In this document: positions 1-12,949 of the stretch, one piece after another
Layout of the letters: each line of letters begins with the position of its first letter
How positions within the stretch are numbered: position 1 is the first letter of the stretch
Source of the DNA: Polyangiaceae bacterium
Lineage (GTDB): Bacteria; Myxococcota_A; Polyangia; Polyangiales; Polyangiaceae
NCBI GenBank assembly: GCA_025936115.1
Contig: JAICTZ010000058.1
Location: forward strand, 1-34,729
DNA length: 34,729 bases
Direction of reading: 5' to 3'
Translations under genes and position numbers: made by a program
Notes under the pieces: generated by a model
Databases searched by the model: none
Told to the model about the DNA's origin: nothing
The model's input: only the letters and a program-made list of their open reading frames with translations

Positions 1-330
1 CACGGTGTGATGAAAATGGCGATCGAGCGCGCTCGAGTATTTCTCCTCGTCGATCACGTCGAGGTAGATGTAGGGCGCGTCGCGCCGGCCGAGCTGCGCG
101 ATGATCGTCGAGGTGCCGAGCGCCGCGCCGCTCTCGCGGTCACAAATCAAGAACACGAATTTGCGTTTGCGCTCCGTCACCTCGCCGCGAAAGCTCTTCT
201 CGCTGTGCTCGAGCAGCCGCCGCACGTGGTCGCGATCGTTCGGCAGGTTGACGCTGTTCAGGTGCCGGGCGAGCGCGAGCAGCGCCTCCTCGTCCGACAG
301 GAGCGCGCCGCGAATTTCGTGTTTGATCAT
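1..330 (-). CDS. Arginine N-succinyltransferase family protein, N-terminal part (runs off the window)
   Basis: This frame is open from an ATG at 330 to the left edge, giving the first 110 residues. The protein starts MIKHEIRGALL and shows the family pattern: an N-terminal stretch ending in LPNDRDHVRRLL, then FVFLICDRESGAALGTSTII, then APYIYLDV, then LDRHFHH. This is the layout of the AstA/AruF/AruG acyltransferases (GNAT-like fold), which move succinyl from succinyl-CoA to the alpha-amino group of arginine in the AST pathway. The APYIYxDV and DRHFHH segments look like the variant I recall from myxobacteria. The family is usually about 340 residues, so roughly two thirds lies outside the window. 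It diverges from the aminotransferase at 594 across 263 bp. Substrate is inferred from the family only; the C-terminal catalytic half cannot be inspected. Confidence 0.75.
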   Translation of the reverse strand, partial: MIKHEIRGALLSDEEALLALARHLNSVNLPNDRDHVRRLLEHSEKSFRGEVTERKRKFVFLICDRESGAALGTSTIIAQLGRRDAPYIYLDVIDEEKYSSALDRHFHHTV

Positions 331-593
331 GGCGGCGGGGCTCGAGTTTGGCAGTCATCGAAGCCTTCCCGAAGGCTGCCCGTTCGAGAGCTTTGTCGGA
401 TCGAGCGCCGTATCGCCAAGTTCTCCGCCGTCGGCTGGAACGGTTTCGGTCGGTGGACCGGCTCGACGCTCGGCGGTCGCCGGTATAAACTCCTAAGAAC
501 CCGTTAATACTCGAGGTTTGCGGTTGGCCTGCGAGCTTTGCGCCCGGATCCCGGCAACTCGCGCGAAACTTTCGTGATAAACGACCCCGCCCC

Positions 594-1817
594 ATGATCT
601 CTTGGCCCTTTCCGCGCGCCGAAAACCTTCCCACTTACGGCTTCGTGATCACCGACGCCGTCAAGGCTCGGGTTCGTGCGACGGGCGCCGACATCATCGA
701 CCTCGGACTCGGTAATCCCGACCGTCCGACGCCGGGGCCCATCGTCGAGCGGCTGCTCGAAACCGCCGTCATCGGCAAGAACCACCGCTATCACCCCGGG
801 CGCGGACTCTTGCCGCTGCGTGAGGCGGCCGCTGCCTGGTACACGAAGCGCTACGGCGTGCGTTTCGACGTGGAGCAAGAGCTCGTGATCACGATGGGCG
901 CCAAGGAGGGCATGAGCAATCTTTGTCTTGCGATCCTCGATCGTGGCGACCTCGCGCTCGCCCCCGATCCCTGTTACCCGATTCACGCTGGTGCGCCGCG
1001 CATCGCGGGCGCCGACGTCGCGCTCTACCGCGCGGCGCTCGATATCGCGCCGGCGGACGCGGTCGCCGAGAGCATCGCGCGCGCCGAGAAGAGCGGGCGC
1101 CGCGTGAAGCTCGTGATCGCGAACTACCCGCAGAACCCCACGGGGCAGGTGATTTCGCGCGAGCAGATGGGAGCGCTCGTGCGCGTCGTGCAGCGCTCGG
1201 GGGCGATGCTGCTCCACGATCTCGCGTACGCGGACTTCGATTTCAGGGCCCGCAACGCGCCGAGCATTTTCGACTGCGGCGTGCCGGCGGACGAAGTGAA
1301 GGCGTTCGGTGTCGAGACGTTCTCGATGTCGAAGAGCTACAACATGCCCGGCTGGCGCATCGCGTTCATGGCGGGCAATGCGCGGCTCGTCGGCGCGCTC
1401 GCGCACCTCAAGACGTACCTCGACTACGGCACGTTCGCGCCGCTCCAGTACGCCGCGGCCTGGGCGCTCGAGCACGGCGACGGTTTCGCCGAGGAGCTCC
1501 GCGAGCTCTACATGCGCCGCGCGCACGCGCTCGTCGGCGGCTTACGCCACGCAGGGTGGGAAGGCGTGACGGAGCCGAGCGGCACGATGTTCGTCTGGGC
1601 GCCGATACCGCGCGCGCTGTCGCAAAAGGGTTCGCTCGACGCGACGACGCGGCTCATCGAGCAGGCGCACGTCGCCGTCGCGCCCGGGGTCGGCTTCGGT
1701 CCGGGCGGCGACGGTCACGTGCGCTTCGCGCTGATCGAGGATCCGCCGCGCATCGCGGAGGCATGCGAGCGCATCGGCCGGCTCTTCTCCGTGCCGCGAC
1801 GCGCCGCGGGCGCGTGA
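594..1817 (+). CDS. alaC: AlaC-like class I/II PLP aminotransferase
   Basis: A 407-residue fold-type I aminotransferase. N-terminal features are PTYGFVITDAVK and DLGLGNPDRPTP (substrate-side loop), and the SKSYNMPGWR motif carries the Schiff-base lysine at residue 247. The NYPQNPTGQ segment (PLP-ring Asn) and HDLAYADF (Asp for the pyridine nitrogen) are also present. Order and spacing follow E. coli AlaC (YfdZ) closely, including the SKEG/AKEG loop and the LAYAD block, so an alanine/pyruvate-type transaminase is the best guess; related LL-diaminopimelate aminotransferases are the main alternative. The ATG at 594 gives the expected family length. The upstream divergent neighbour is an arginine succinyltransferase-type gene, so a role in amino-acid nitrogen metabolism is plausible. 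The call as aminotransferase is firm; the exact substrate is inferred. Confidence 0.82.
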   Translation: MISWPFPRAENLPTYGFVITDAVKARVRATGADIIDLGLGNPDRPTPGPIVERLLETAVIGKNHRYHPGRGLLPLREAAAAWYTKRYGVRFDVEQELVITMGAKEGMSNLCLAILDRGDLALAPDPCYPIHAGAPRIAGADVALYRAALDIAPADAVAESIARAEKSGRRVKLVIANYPQNPTGQVISREQMGALVRVVQRSGAMLLHDLAYADFDFRARNAPSIFDCGVPADEVKAFGVETFSMSKSYNMPGWRIAFMAGNARLVGALAHLKTYLDYGTFAPLQYAAAWALEHGDGFAEELRELYMRRAHALVGGLRHAGWEGVTEPSGTMFVWAPIPRALSQKGSLDATTRLIEQAHVAVAPGVGFGPGGDGHVRFALIEDPPRIAEACERIGRLFSVPRRAAGA

Positions 1818-1876
1818 CGAGTCGCGAGCGGCGCCCCCAGCTCGAGCAGCTGCGACTGCCGGCCGCGAGAGCAACC

Positions 1877-2884
1877 ATGAAACGAGCTTGGCTTTTGGTG
1901 TTGGCGCTCGGTCTCGCCTGCTCGAGCGAACGCGTGGACGGCGACTCTGTCCGGAATACGGGACGGGGTCAGGGCGGGAGCTCTGCGGGTCAGGGCGCGA
2001 GCTCGGCAGGCAGCGCGAATGAAGCTGCGGGCGACACGGGGAGCAGCGACGGAACCGGTGACGGCGGCCGGGCACCCGGCACTGGGACGGGCGGCGGTGG
2101 CCCGGGTGAACGCCCGCTGGTCGAGCTCTTGATCGACGGCTCGTCGAGCATGTTCGAGAAGGGGATGTGGAATGCGGTGTACGCGACGCTCGTGACCCAC
2201 GGCCTACTGAGCGATTTCGCGAGCACCCTCGAGATCGGGCTTTCCGTGTTTCGTGGGAATGGAAGGGCGGTGAGCGAGACGTCCTCCGACTGCGCCACGA
2301 TGACGGACGTGGCAATCGGCGCGAGCACTGAGGCGGCGATCGATGCGGCGCTCATGTCGGTTCAAGGTGAATACGCGGCCGGCACGACGTGGGAAACGCC
2401 GACGGGCTTCGCCGTGCGTCATGCGACCGCGTCGCTCGCCGCCCTCGACGTGCCGGCAGGGACGAGGAAGTACCTCGTGCTCGTGACGGACGGCCCGCCC
2501 GATACGTGCGAGGTCGCGGCCCCACAGTGCGGACAGGACAACGCGATCGCCGCCGTCCAGGCCGCACGTGCGCAGGGCATTCGTACGGTCGTGCTCGGCC
2601 TCGTGCCGCTGCTCGACGACGATAGTGGCTGCGAGCCTGCTTCCGCCCGCTGCGGCGTCGCGTATTTGCAGGATCTCGCGAATGCCGGCGCCGGCAGGCC
2701 CGTCGAGCCGCCGCCGGACCCGTATCGCTTCCTGCCCTGCGTCACGGGCAGCGGACTGCTCGCGACTTACGCCGACGCCGGGGGTGGCGATGACGCGACG
2801 TACTACGAGAGCGCGGATGGGACCACGTTCGGTAGCGATCTCGGGGACGCGCTCGCGGCAATCTTCGACGGCCGGCTGCGGTGA
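1877..2884 (+). CDS. von Willebrand factor A domain lipoprotein
   Basis: A 335-residue protein starting MKRAWLLVLALGLACSS, a lipoprotein signal with Cys15 as the lipidated residue. Residues 20-80 are a Gly/Ser/Thr-rich, low-complexity spacer that should extend the domain away from the membrane. The vWA domain follows, with a complete-looking MIDAS: D87-G-S89-S-S91, the TPTG Thr at about 175, and VTDG with Asp205. Several Cys residues (TCE, APQCGQ, SGCEPASARCG, FLPCV) suggest disulphides in the periplasm or outside. The ATG at 1877 is chosen because the open frame reaches much further left without any signal peptide. It lies 59 bp after the aminotransferase and ends 5 bp before the convergent PfpI gene. 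It is a paralogue of the protein at 11574-12890. Ligand and partner are unknown. Confidence 0.85.
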   Translation: MKRAWLLVLALGLACSSERVDGDSVRNTGRGQGGSSAGQGASSAGSANEAAGDTGSSDGTGDGGRAPGTGTGGGGPGERPLVELLIDGSSSMFEKGMWNAVYATLVTHGLLSDFASTLEIGLSVFRGNGRAVSETSSDCATMTDVAIGASTEAAIDAALMSVQGEYAAGTTWETPTGFAVRHATASLAALDVPAGTRKYLVLVTDGPPDTCEVAAPQCGQDNAIAAVQAARAQGIRTVVLGLVPLLDDDSGCEPASARCGVAYLQDLANAGAGRPVEPPPDPYRFLPCVTGSGLLATYADAGGGDDATYYESADGTTFGSDLGDALAAIFDGRLR

Positions 2885-2889
2885 GGCGC

Positions 2890-3465
2890 TCAGGCGTGAT
2901 GCACGGGTGCCACCTGCGGGCGGTGTTTCCCTTCGGCGAACTCCTCGATCATTTTGCGGTTGAACGCCGGGATGTCGTCCGGCTTGCGGCTCGTGACGAG
3001 CCCGCGATCGACGACGACTTCCTGGTCGACGACGTGTGCGCCGGCGTTCCTCAAATCGAGGCGGATCGACGGCCAGGACGTGACGGTGCGGCCGTTGGCG
3101 ACGCCTGCGTCGATGAGTAGCCACGGGCCATGGCAGATCGCCGCCACGGGTTTGCCGGCCTCGAAGAAGCGGCGCACGAAATTCACGGCGTCCGGCTCGA
3201 GGCGTAGCTTGTCGGGGTTCATCGCGCCGCCGGGCAAGAGCAGCGCGTCGAATTCGGACTCGCGTGCGTCCGAAAGCTTCATGTCGACGTTGAAGGTGTC
3301 GCCCCAATCGGTGTGCTTCCAGCCCTTCACCTTGCCGTCTTTGGGCGAGATGATGACGGTCTTCGCACCTTCTTGTTCGAGTGCCTTTTTCGGCTCCGTC
3401 ATTTCGACTTGCTCGAAGCCGTCGGTCACGACGATCGCGATGCGTTTTCCGGTGAGTTTGGCCAT
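2890..3465 (-). CDS. PfpI/DJ-1 superfamily protein (type 1 glutamine amidotransferase-like)
   Basis: A 191-residue protein of the PfpI/YhbO branch of the DJ-1 superfamily. The nucleophile elbow is AAICHGPW, with Cys111 and His112, and the conserved acidic residue is Glu18 in DGFEQVE. The segment GWKHTDWGDTF is typical of the YhbO/PfpI subgroup. Members have been described as cysteine peptidases, chaperones or Maillard deglycases acting in stress protection; the deglycase claim is debated, so no reaction is asserted. No signal peptide is seen, so it should be cytoplasmic. It lies downstream of the large kinase gene on the same strand, with 130 bp between them, and its end nearly touches the vWA gene from the other strand. 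The length is normal and all key residues are present. Confidence 0.88.
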   Translation of the reverse strand: MAKLTGKRIAIVVTDGFEQVEMTEPKKALEQEGAKTVIISPKDGKVKGWKHTDWGDTFNVDMKLSDARESEFDALLLPGGAMNPDKLRLEPDAVNFVRRFFEAGKPVAAICHGPWLLIDAGVANGRTVTSWPSIRLDLRNAGAHVVDQEVVVDRGLVTSRKPDDIPAFNRKMIEEFAEGKHRPQVAPVHHA

Positions 3466-3595
3466 GCCTTCGGTCGAGCAAGGGCCGGGCCGCGCGGAGC
3501 GTCAGGTGAAGGCGCAGAGCGGGATTGAGGGCCGCCGCTGCGCGCGGGCGCCACGCTGAGGCAGGTGGGTGCGTGCGAAAATGCGCTGCCGAAAC

Positions 3596-7549
<3,954 letters not shown>

Positions 7550-7561
7550 CGCCCGAATGTT

Positions 7562-9880
7562 TCAGCGGTTTCTCGCCCAACGCCGGGGCGCGCGCCGGCG
7601 CGTCGCGGGCGGCGGCGGCGTCGGATCCGGACGCGCAGCCGTGCGCTCCTCGAAGCCGGCTCGGCCAAGGTCGTCGGGCGTCACGGCCGGGCCGCGCGCA
7701 ACGCGGGCTGCGCGCAAGAGGACGCCCGTGAGCTCGAGCTCGTTGCCCGGCCAGGGATGCTCGATCAAGAGCCGCAGCGCGGCCGCATCCACCCCGAGCG
7801 GCTCGCGGCCGAGCACGAGACTCGTGCGCGACAGAAAATCGAGCACGAGCGCGCGCAAATCCTCCGCGCGTTCGCCGAGTGACGGCAACGCGAGCTCGCT
7901 CGCGAGCAAGCGGGCGAGCGCGGGCACGACCTTGCCGAGCTCGACCAGCGGCGCGAGCGGCGCGTGCACGCTCGCGAGGAGCACGGGCGCGGCGACGGCG
8001 TCTTCGCCGGGGGCGCGCGTGAGCAGCGTCCGCGCGACGTGCTCCTGAATCGGCAGCGGCAGCGCGTCGATCGCGAGGACGAACAAGGTGCCGCCTTGGG
8101 CGAGCCGGCTCGGTGCGTGCTCCGGGTCGTTCCAGCGCTCGAGCGCGCGATCGGCGGGGAGCGTTGCGTCGGCGACGACGAAAGGGCCGCCGGCGCGCGC
8201 GCTCGCGAGGTGAGCGTGCGCGGCCCAGCCGATTGCGTCGACGCCCGGAGGGGTGACGAGCGCGGCGCCGACGCCGGCGCGTCCGAGTCGCTCGAGGCCG
8301 TCGAGCGCAAGGCGTGCAGCCGGCGAATACGCCGCGCTACGGGCGCGTTCCGCGTAGCGTTCGGCGACGGCGCGGTGCCGCCCGGCGCCGCCCGCGACCG
8401 CCGCGGCGAGCCGATCGCGCTCGGCGGTGAGTGAGCCGAGCTCTGCTGTCGCGCCCTGTTCGCGCTCGCGCGCGCGCGAAAGCGCGGAGGTGACGCTCAA
8501 GAGCGCGCTGATGCGATCGGCGAGCACGCGTACGGCGCGTGCTTCTTCGAGCGTCAAAAGCGACGTGCGTTTTGCGCGCGGCAGCAGGATGAAACCCACC
8601 GGACCGTCTAGGTCCACGACGATCGTCGCGGCGAACGCGTCGCGCGCTTCGAACCACGCGAGCACGCCGCGCACGTCGGGACGCCGTACCTCGACTTCAC
8701 GCAGCGCATCGACGCGCAGCGTGCGCTCCGGTTCGCGCAGCGCAAGCTCGTAGAGCCGCTCGGGCGCGTCGCCGGGCTCGACGTGCAGGTAGCCGGCCAC
8801 ATCGACGCTCAGCACCTCCGCCGGATGGTTGCGCCAGATCTCGGCGTGGCCGTTCTCGTCGCGTACGGCGCGATCGAGCGCGTAGAGCGCCGCCGTGAGC
8901 GCCGCGTCCGGCTCGGGTTCGAGCGCGCTCCGACACGCGCGGTCGATGGCTTCGAGCCAGCGCGACTGTTCGGGGCCGAGCGGCCGCGCCACGGCGCGCG
9001 CGAACAGGCCGACGACGATCGCGAGCGTCGACGACCCGAGCACGATGGCCCCGCTGTGCTGTGGCGCGTCGCGCGCGAGCACGGACGCCGCGAGCGTCAC
9101 GGGCGTGCCGAGCATCATCACGGCCAAAATCCCGCGCAAAGCGCTCGATACCGTGGTCGGCTCCGCGATGGTCGAAGCCCACGTCGAGAGCGCCGCACCG
9201 AGCGCCACCGCGACCGGCAGCACGCGATCCGGAGCCGCCACGTCGAAGGCCGCCGCCGGCACGGCCACGCTGAACGCCGTGATCGCGAGCGCGAGCACAC
9301 CCGACGCCCGATCACCGACACCGAGCTCGAAGCGCCGGAGCACCCGCAAGCGATAGGCCGCTGCGATCGCGAGCATCAGCGTCGCGATCGCCGCGCTCGT
9401 CGTCGCGTAGTCGATCGCGAGCGGATCGAGCAGCACGCGATAGCCCGGCAAGAGCGCGTAGGTGAGCGCGAGCGCCGTGGCGACCCCCCACAAAAAGCCG
9501 GCGAGCAGCGCCGCGTCGAGCGAGCGCGCCGCGCGCGGCGGCGCCACCATGCCGGCAACGCCTTCGACGCGCGCGAGCGCCACGAGCCCCGCGACGGCCG
9601 TCGTGCCGACACCCGCGTTCGCGGCGGCATCGAGCGCGGCGTTGCCGCCGGGGCCGACCCGCGCCGCGACCCAGAGCGCGAGCCCCCACGCCGTCGCCCG
9701 TACCACGGGCGCGCCGCGCGCCTGCTTCGACTCCGTCTTGCGCCAGACCACCCACAGCAGCGGAAAAAGCAGCGCGCCCGTGAGCCACGGTCCCGGTGTC
9801 CCGCCGACGAGCGAACCCGCGACTCCGACGTAGCCGACGGACGCGGCAGCCAGCCAGAAGCTCCTCGGGGCGGACAGCAC
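7562..9880 (-). CDS. Polytopic membrane protein with GAF-like region and inactive NtrC-type AAA+ domain
   Basis: A 772-residue protein from a GTG start. Residues 1-300 hold about eight to ten hydrophobic segments. Residues 340-465 end in VGFILLPRA...LTLEEARAVRVLADRISALL, the usual tail of a GAF domain, followed by a short coiled coil (465-515). Residues 515-740 follow the sigma54 activator AAA+ layout: GGTLFVLAIDALP at 596-608 stands where GGTLFLDEIGELP is normal, LPSLGERAEDL where LPPLRERxEDI is normal, and HPWPGNELEL at 708-717 is the WPGNxRELxN motif. However, Walker A is lost (VTPPGVDA at 542-549), both Walker B acids are replaced (Leu, Ala), the GAFTGA loop is absent and no Fis helix-turn-helix follows, only a Pro/Arg-rich tail. 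It is therefore unlikely to hydrolyse ATP or activate sigma54. It lies just upstream of the large kinase and probably forms an operon with it. Confidence 0.75.
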   Translation of the reverse strand: MLSAPRSFWLAAASVGYVGVAGSLVGGTPGPWLTGALLFPLLWVVWRKTESKQARGAPVVRATAWGLALWVAARVGPGGNAALDAAANAGVGTTAVAGLVALARVEGVAGMVAPPRAARSLDAALLAGFLWGVATALALTYALLPGYRVLLDPLAIDYATTSAAIATLMLAIAAAYRLRVLRRFELGVGDRASGVLALAITAFSVAVPAAAFDVAAPDRVLPVAVALGAALSTWASTIAEPTTVSSALRGILAVMMLGTPVTLAASVLARDAPQHSGAIVLGSSTLAIVVGLFARAVARPLGPEQSRWLEAIDRACRSALEPEPDAALTAALYALDRAVRDENGHAEIWRNHPAEVLSVDVAGYLHVEPGDAPERLYELALREPERTLRVDALREVEVRRPDVRGVLAWFEARDAFAATIVVDLDGPVGFILLPRAKRTSLLTLEEARAVRVLADRISALLSVTSALSRAREREQGATAELGSLTAERDRLAAAVAGGAGRHRAVAERYAERARSAAYSPAARLALDGLERLGRAGVGAALVTPPGVDAIGWAAHAHLASARAGGPFVVADATLPADRALERWNDPEHAPSRLAQGGTLFVLAIDALPLPIQEHVARTLLTRAPGEDAVAAPVLLASVHAPLAPLVELGKVVPALARLLASELALPSLGERAEDLRALVLDFLSRTSLVLGREPLGVDAAALRLLIEHPWPGNELELTGVLLRAARVARGPAVTPDDLGRAGFEERTAARPDPTPPPPATRRRAPRRWARNR

Positions 9881-10038
9881 GCGGGGACTTTATTACGTGC
9901 CGGGCCGCCCGGCGAAAATCCCACTGCTTCTCGGAAGCTAAGTGAGGGCCGCGGTTATTCAATTGCCGGGGGAGGAGCGAAGCGGTATCCGCGGACCCCT
10001 CCGGTTGGCGGGAAAAGCTCGCCCTCGGTCTCGTCCCG

Positions 10039-11355
10039 ATGAAGAAGACCTACGTCCTCGACACCAACGTCCTACTCCACGACCCGCACGCCATCCGGAA
10101 ATTCGAGGACAACGATCTCATCCTCCCGATTTACGTGATCGAGGAGATCGACCAATTCAAGCGCGAATCCAACGAACGCGGCCGCAACGCCCGCACGGTC
10201 GTGCGCCTGCTCGACGCGCTGCGTGAAAGCGGGGGCTCGCTCTCGAAGGGCGTGCCCGTGGGCGACGGCGGTACGCTGCGCGTCTTCGTGCCGGAGAAGC
10301 GGCCCGAGCTCGCCATCGCGCTCAATCCGAGCTCGGGCGATCACGCCATTATCTCGACGGCGCTCCTCCTGCGCGACGCCAAGCCGGATCAGCCCACCAT
10401 CTTCGTCACGATGGACGTGAACTTGCGCATCCAAGCCGACGCGCTCGGGCTCGTCACGGAGGCGTACGAAAACCAAGCCGTCGATTTCGAACGCCTCGAG
10501 ACGGGCATCGTCGAGCTGCCCGTGAGCGTCGAAGACTTCGACCGCTTCTTCCAAGACGGGGCCATCGCGGCGCCGACGGGCGAGCGGCTCTATGCAAACC
10601 TCTCCGTCATGCTGCGCGATGACGGCGCGCGGCCGCGCACCGCGCTCGGCCGCTACCACGCCGACAAAGGCGAAATCCGCGCGCTCAAGACCTCGCGCGA
10701 TCCGATTTCCGGCATCAAAGCGCGCAATCGCGAGCAAGCCTTCGCGCTCGATCTCCTGCTCGACGAAAACATCAAGCTCGTCACGCTGATCGGCAAGGCC
10801 GGCACCGGCAAGACCCTGCTCGCGCTCGCTGCCGGCGTGAAGCGCACCATCGAGGAAGGCGCCTATTCACGCCTGCTCGTGAGCCGCCCCGTCATGCCAC
10901 TCGGCCGCGACATCGGTTTTTTGCCGGGCGACCTCGACCAAAAGCTCAATCCGTGGATGCAGCCCATCTACGATAACCTCGAGTTTTTGCTGGTGGCCGG
11001 CGGCAAGCGCCGCGGCATGCGCGGCTTCGAGGATCCGTTCGCGAGCGGCCAGCTCCAGGTCGAGCCGCTCACCTACATCCGCGGCCGCAGCCTGCCCGGC
11101 CAGTACGTCATCGTCGACGAAGCCCAAAATCTCACCCCGCACGAAGTGAAAACCGTCATCACGCGCTGCGGCGAAGGCACCAAAATCGTCCTCACGGGCG
11201 ACCCCTTCCAAATCGACAATCCGTACGTCGACGCCGCCACCAACGGCCTGAGCTTCTGCTCCGACCGCCTGCGCGGCGAATCCATGGTCGGCCACATCGT
11301 GCTCAGCAAGGGCGAGCGCAGCGAGCTCGCGAACGTGGCCGCGAACAAGCTCTAG
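10039..11355 (+). CDS. phoH2: PhoH2-type protein: PIN RNase domain fused to PhoH ATPase
   Basis: A 438-residue fusion. The N-terminal PIN domain (about 1-140) begins YVLDTNVLLHD with Asp8, and further acidic residues sit at E35-E36, D101 (SGDHAII) and D126 (VTMDVNL), the usual PIN metal-site pattern. The PhoH ATPase follows with Walker A GKAGTGKT at 252-259, VSRPVMPLGRDIGFLPGD, Walker B VIVDEAQN at 357-364 and TGDPFQID. PIN-PhoH proteins are reported as sequence-specific RNA helicase/RNases, sometimes in toxin-antitoxin pairs with PhoAT. No small antitoxin-like ORF is evident directly upstream here: the 158 bp before it is the divergent promoter region shared with 9880. The length matches the family (about 440). 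It is cytoplasmic. The ATG at 10039 begins the PIN strand directly, so the start is secure. Confidence 0.93.
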   Translation: MKKTYVLDTNVLLHDPHAIRKFEDNDLILPIYVIEEIDQFKRESNERGRNARTVVRLLDALRESGGSLSKGVPVGDGGTLRVFVPEKRPELAIALNPSSGDHAIISTALLLRDAKPDQPTIFVTMDVNLRIQADALGLVTEAYENQAVDFERLETGIVELPVSVEDFDRFFQDGAIAAPTGERLYANLSVMLRDDGARPRTALGRYHADKGEIRALKTSRDPISGIKARNREQAFALDLLLDENIKLVTLIGKAGTGKTLLALAAGVKRTIEEGAYSRLLVSRPVMPLGRDIGFLPGDLDQKLNPWMQPIYDNLEFLLVAGGKRRGMRGFEDPFASGQLQVEPLTYIRGRSLPGQYVIVDEAQNLTPHEVKTVITRCGEGTKIVLTGDPFQIDNPYVDAATNGLSFCSDRLRGESMVGHIVLSKGERSELANVAANKL

Positions 11356-11573
11356 GCCCAGCGCTGCACGCAGCGTGAGCCTTCCGGCGCACGAGGCACG
11401 ACGCCGCCTCGACGAGTTGCGTCAAAAGCAATGCTTTTCGGGGAAAAGCCGCGCAGGGGCCTCGATCCGAGTCTCACTCGAGGCGACCTACCGGGTGAAC
11501 GGCGGATTTGTTCGGTTCCCCAGCTCGGGCTAGGCTTCAATGGCGTTACTTTTTTGGCTTGCGATTGGCAGAG

Positions 11574-12890
11574 ATGACGAGACTTCGCACTTTCTTCGGT
11601 CACGCCCCGCTATTTTTGACAACAATCGCCGCGTGTAGTGCTGGTGGCGGTGGCAAGAACTCTGGTCTCACGGACGACGGCAACACTCCCGCGGGCGGCA
11701 GCGCGGGCACCGTAGCTGCCGCGGGCGGCTCGGGCGCGACGGGCGGCAGCACTGCCTCGAGCGGCAGCGGCATGATTGAGCTCGGCGGCTCGAGCGGCGA
11801 CAGCGCCGGTACAGCGGGCGCCCCCATTTGCCAGGGCCTCACGGCCACGTCGACGCAGCTCACCTCGACCGTGCTCATCCTCGTCGATAACTCGTCGAGC
11901 ATGTTCGACAAGACGAGCACGGGCTCGACGTCGTGGAAGCTCCTCTATGACGCGCTGATGGATCCGAATACCGGCGCCGTGCGGGCCCTCGAGGGTCAGA
12001 TCCGCTTCGGCTTTGCGAGCTACAAGGGCCACCAAGCCGCGAGTGAAGACGATCCGGCGTGCGCGACGATCACGCCCACGATGTCGAGCTTTGCGCTCGA
12101 CAACTACGACGCGATCAACAAGATTTACACCGAGCTCGGCAACGAAACGAACAACGGCGCCAACTGGGAAACTCCGACGGGTTACGCGATCAAGACCGTC
12201 GCGCCCGAGCTCGCCGCTTTCAAGTCGGATCCTCCCGGCCCCAAGTTCATTCTGCTCGTTACGGACGGCAACCCGAACACCTGCGAAACGATCAATCCGC
12301 AGTGCGGCCAGGATCGCACGATTAAGGCCGTTGAAGACGCGTTCGCGCAGGGCATCGGCACGATTCCGATCGGCATCGGCGATATCACCCTCTCGGACGA
12401 CGGCTGCAATGTGATGCAGGCCCGCTGCGGCAACGACCACTTGCAGGACATCGCGAACGCCGGGGCGGGGCTGCCCGTGCAAGCGCCGCCCGCCGAGTAC
12501 AAATACCAGCCCTGCATCCAAGGTGAGGGCGGCACGCTCACCGCGACCTACGTCGACGCGGGCCAGACGACGGGCACCGCGAAGTACTTCACCGCGAACG
12601 ACAGCGCCACACTCCAGCAAAAACTCGGCGAAGCGCTCATGGCCGTGCAATCGTGTACGTTCGATCTCGACGCGATCGTCACCGGCAATCCCGCAGGCGG
12701 TGTCGTGACGTTGAACGGCAACGCGCTCACCTTCGGTGATACGACGAGCGGGTGGACGCTCGAGGCGAACAAATACCAGGTCACGCTGCAAGGCACGGCC
12801 TGCTACACGTTCCGCACGAGCCCGGGCAGCACGCTGAACGTCGAGTTCCCGTGCGACAAGATGGGCAAGCCCATCGCCGAACCGCGCTGA
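11574..12890 (+). CDS. von Willebrand factor A domain lipoprotein (second copy)
   Basis: A 438-residue protein starting MTRLRTFFGHAPLF with a lipobox TIAAC (Cys21). A Gly/Ser/Ala-rich spacer runs to about residue 82, then a vWA domain with MIDAS D105-N-S107-S-S109, the WETPTGYA block and LVTDGNPNTCE. It shares with the protein at 1877-2884 the order SSSMF, WETPTG, TDGxPxTCE, PQCGQD, GC...ARCG, LQD(L/I)ANAGAG and PxxYxxxPC, so the two are paralogues. This one has an extra C-terminal beta-rich region of about 80 residues with further Cys (SCTFDLDAI, GTACYTF, FPCDKMG). The upstream ATG-like positions at 11508 give no signal peptide, so 11574 is used. It probably sits on the cell surface or in the periplasm; binding partner unknown. 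It converges with the LamG-like gene ending at 12950. Confidence 0.86.
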   Translation: MTRLRTFFGHAPLFLTTIAACSAGGGGKNSGLTDDGNTPAGGSAGTVAAAGGSGATGGSTASSGSGMIELGGSSGDSAGTAGAPICQGLTATSTQLTSTVLILVDNSSSMFDKTSTGSTSWKLLYDALMDPNTGAVRALEGQIRFGFASYKGHQAASEDDPACATITPTMSSFALDNYDAINKIYTELGNETNNGANWETPTGYAIKTVAPELAAFKSDPPGPKFILLVTDGNPNTCETINPQCGQDRTIKAVEDAFAQGIGTIPIGIGDITLSDDGCNVMQARCGNDHLQDIANAGAGLPVQAPPAEYKYQPCIQGEGGTLTATYVDAGQTTGTAKYFTANDSATLQQKLGEALMAVQSCTFDLDAIVTGNPAGGVVTLNGNALTFGDTTSGWTLEANKYQVTLQGTACYTFRTSPGSTLNVEFPCDKMGKPIAEPR

Positions 12891-12949
12891 GCCGGGCAGG
12901 TTCGGCGCGGCGCGCGCTGTCGGCGTTTCCGAGCGGGTGCGCCCTCGTC

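Noticed and set aside
504..1526. A minus-strand frame antisense to the aminotransferase
   Set aside because: No motif, Arg/His-rich; the plus strand has a full PLP enzyme.
9900..9912. GC palindrome CCGGGC-C-GCCCGG in the phoH2 divergent region
   Set aside because: Short GC dyads are frequent in this base composition, and nothing else marks it as a site.
12891..12949. Terminator between the convergent vWA and LamG-like genes
   Set aside because: The region is GC-rich but no convincing stem with a T-run was found.
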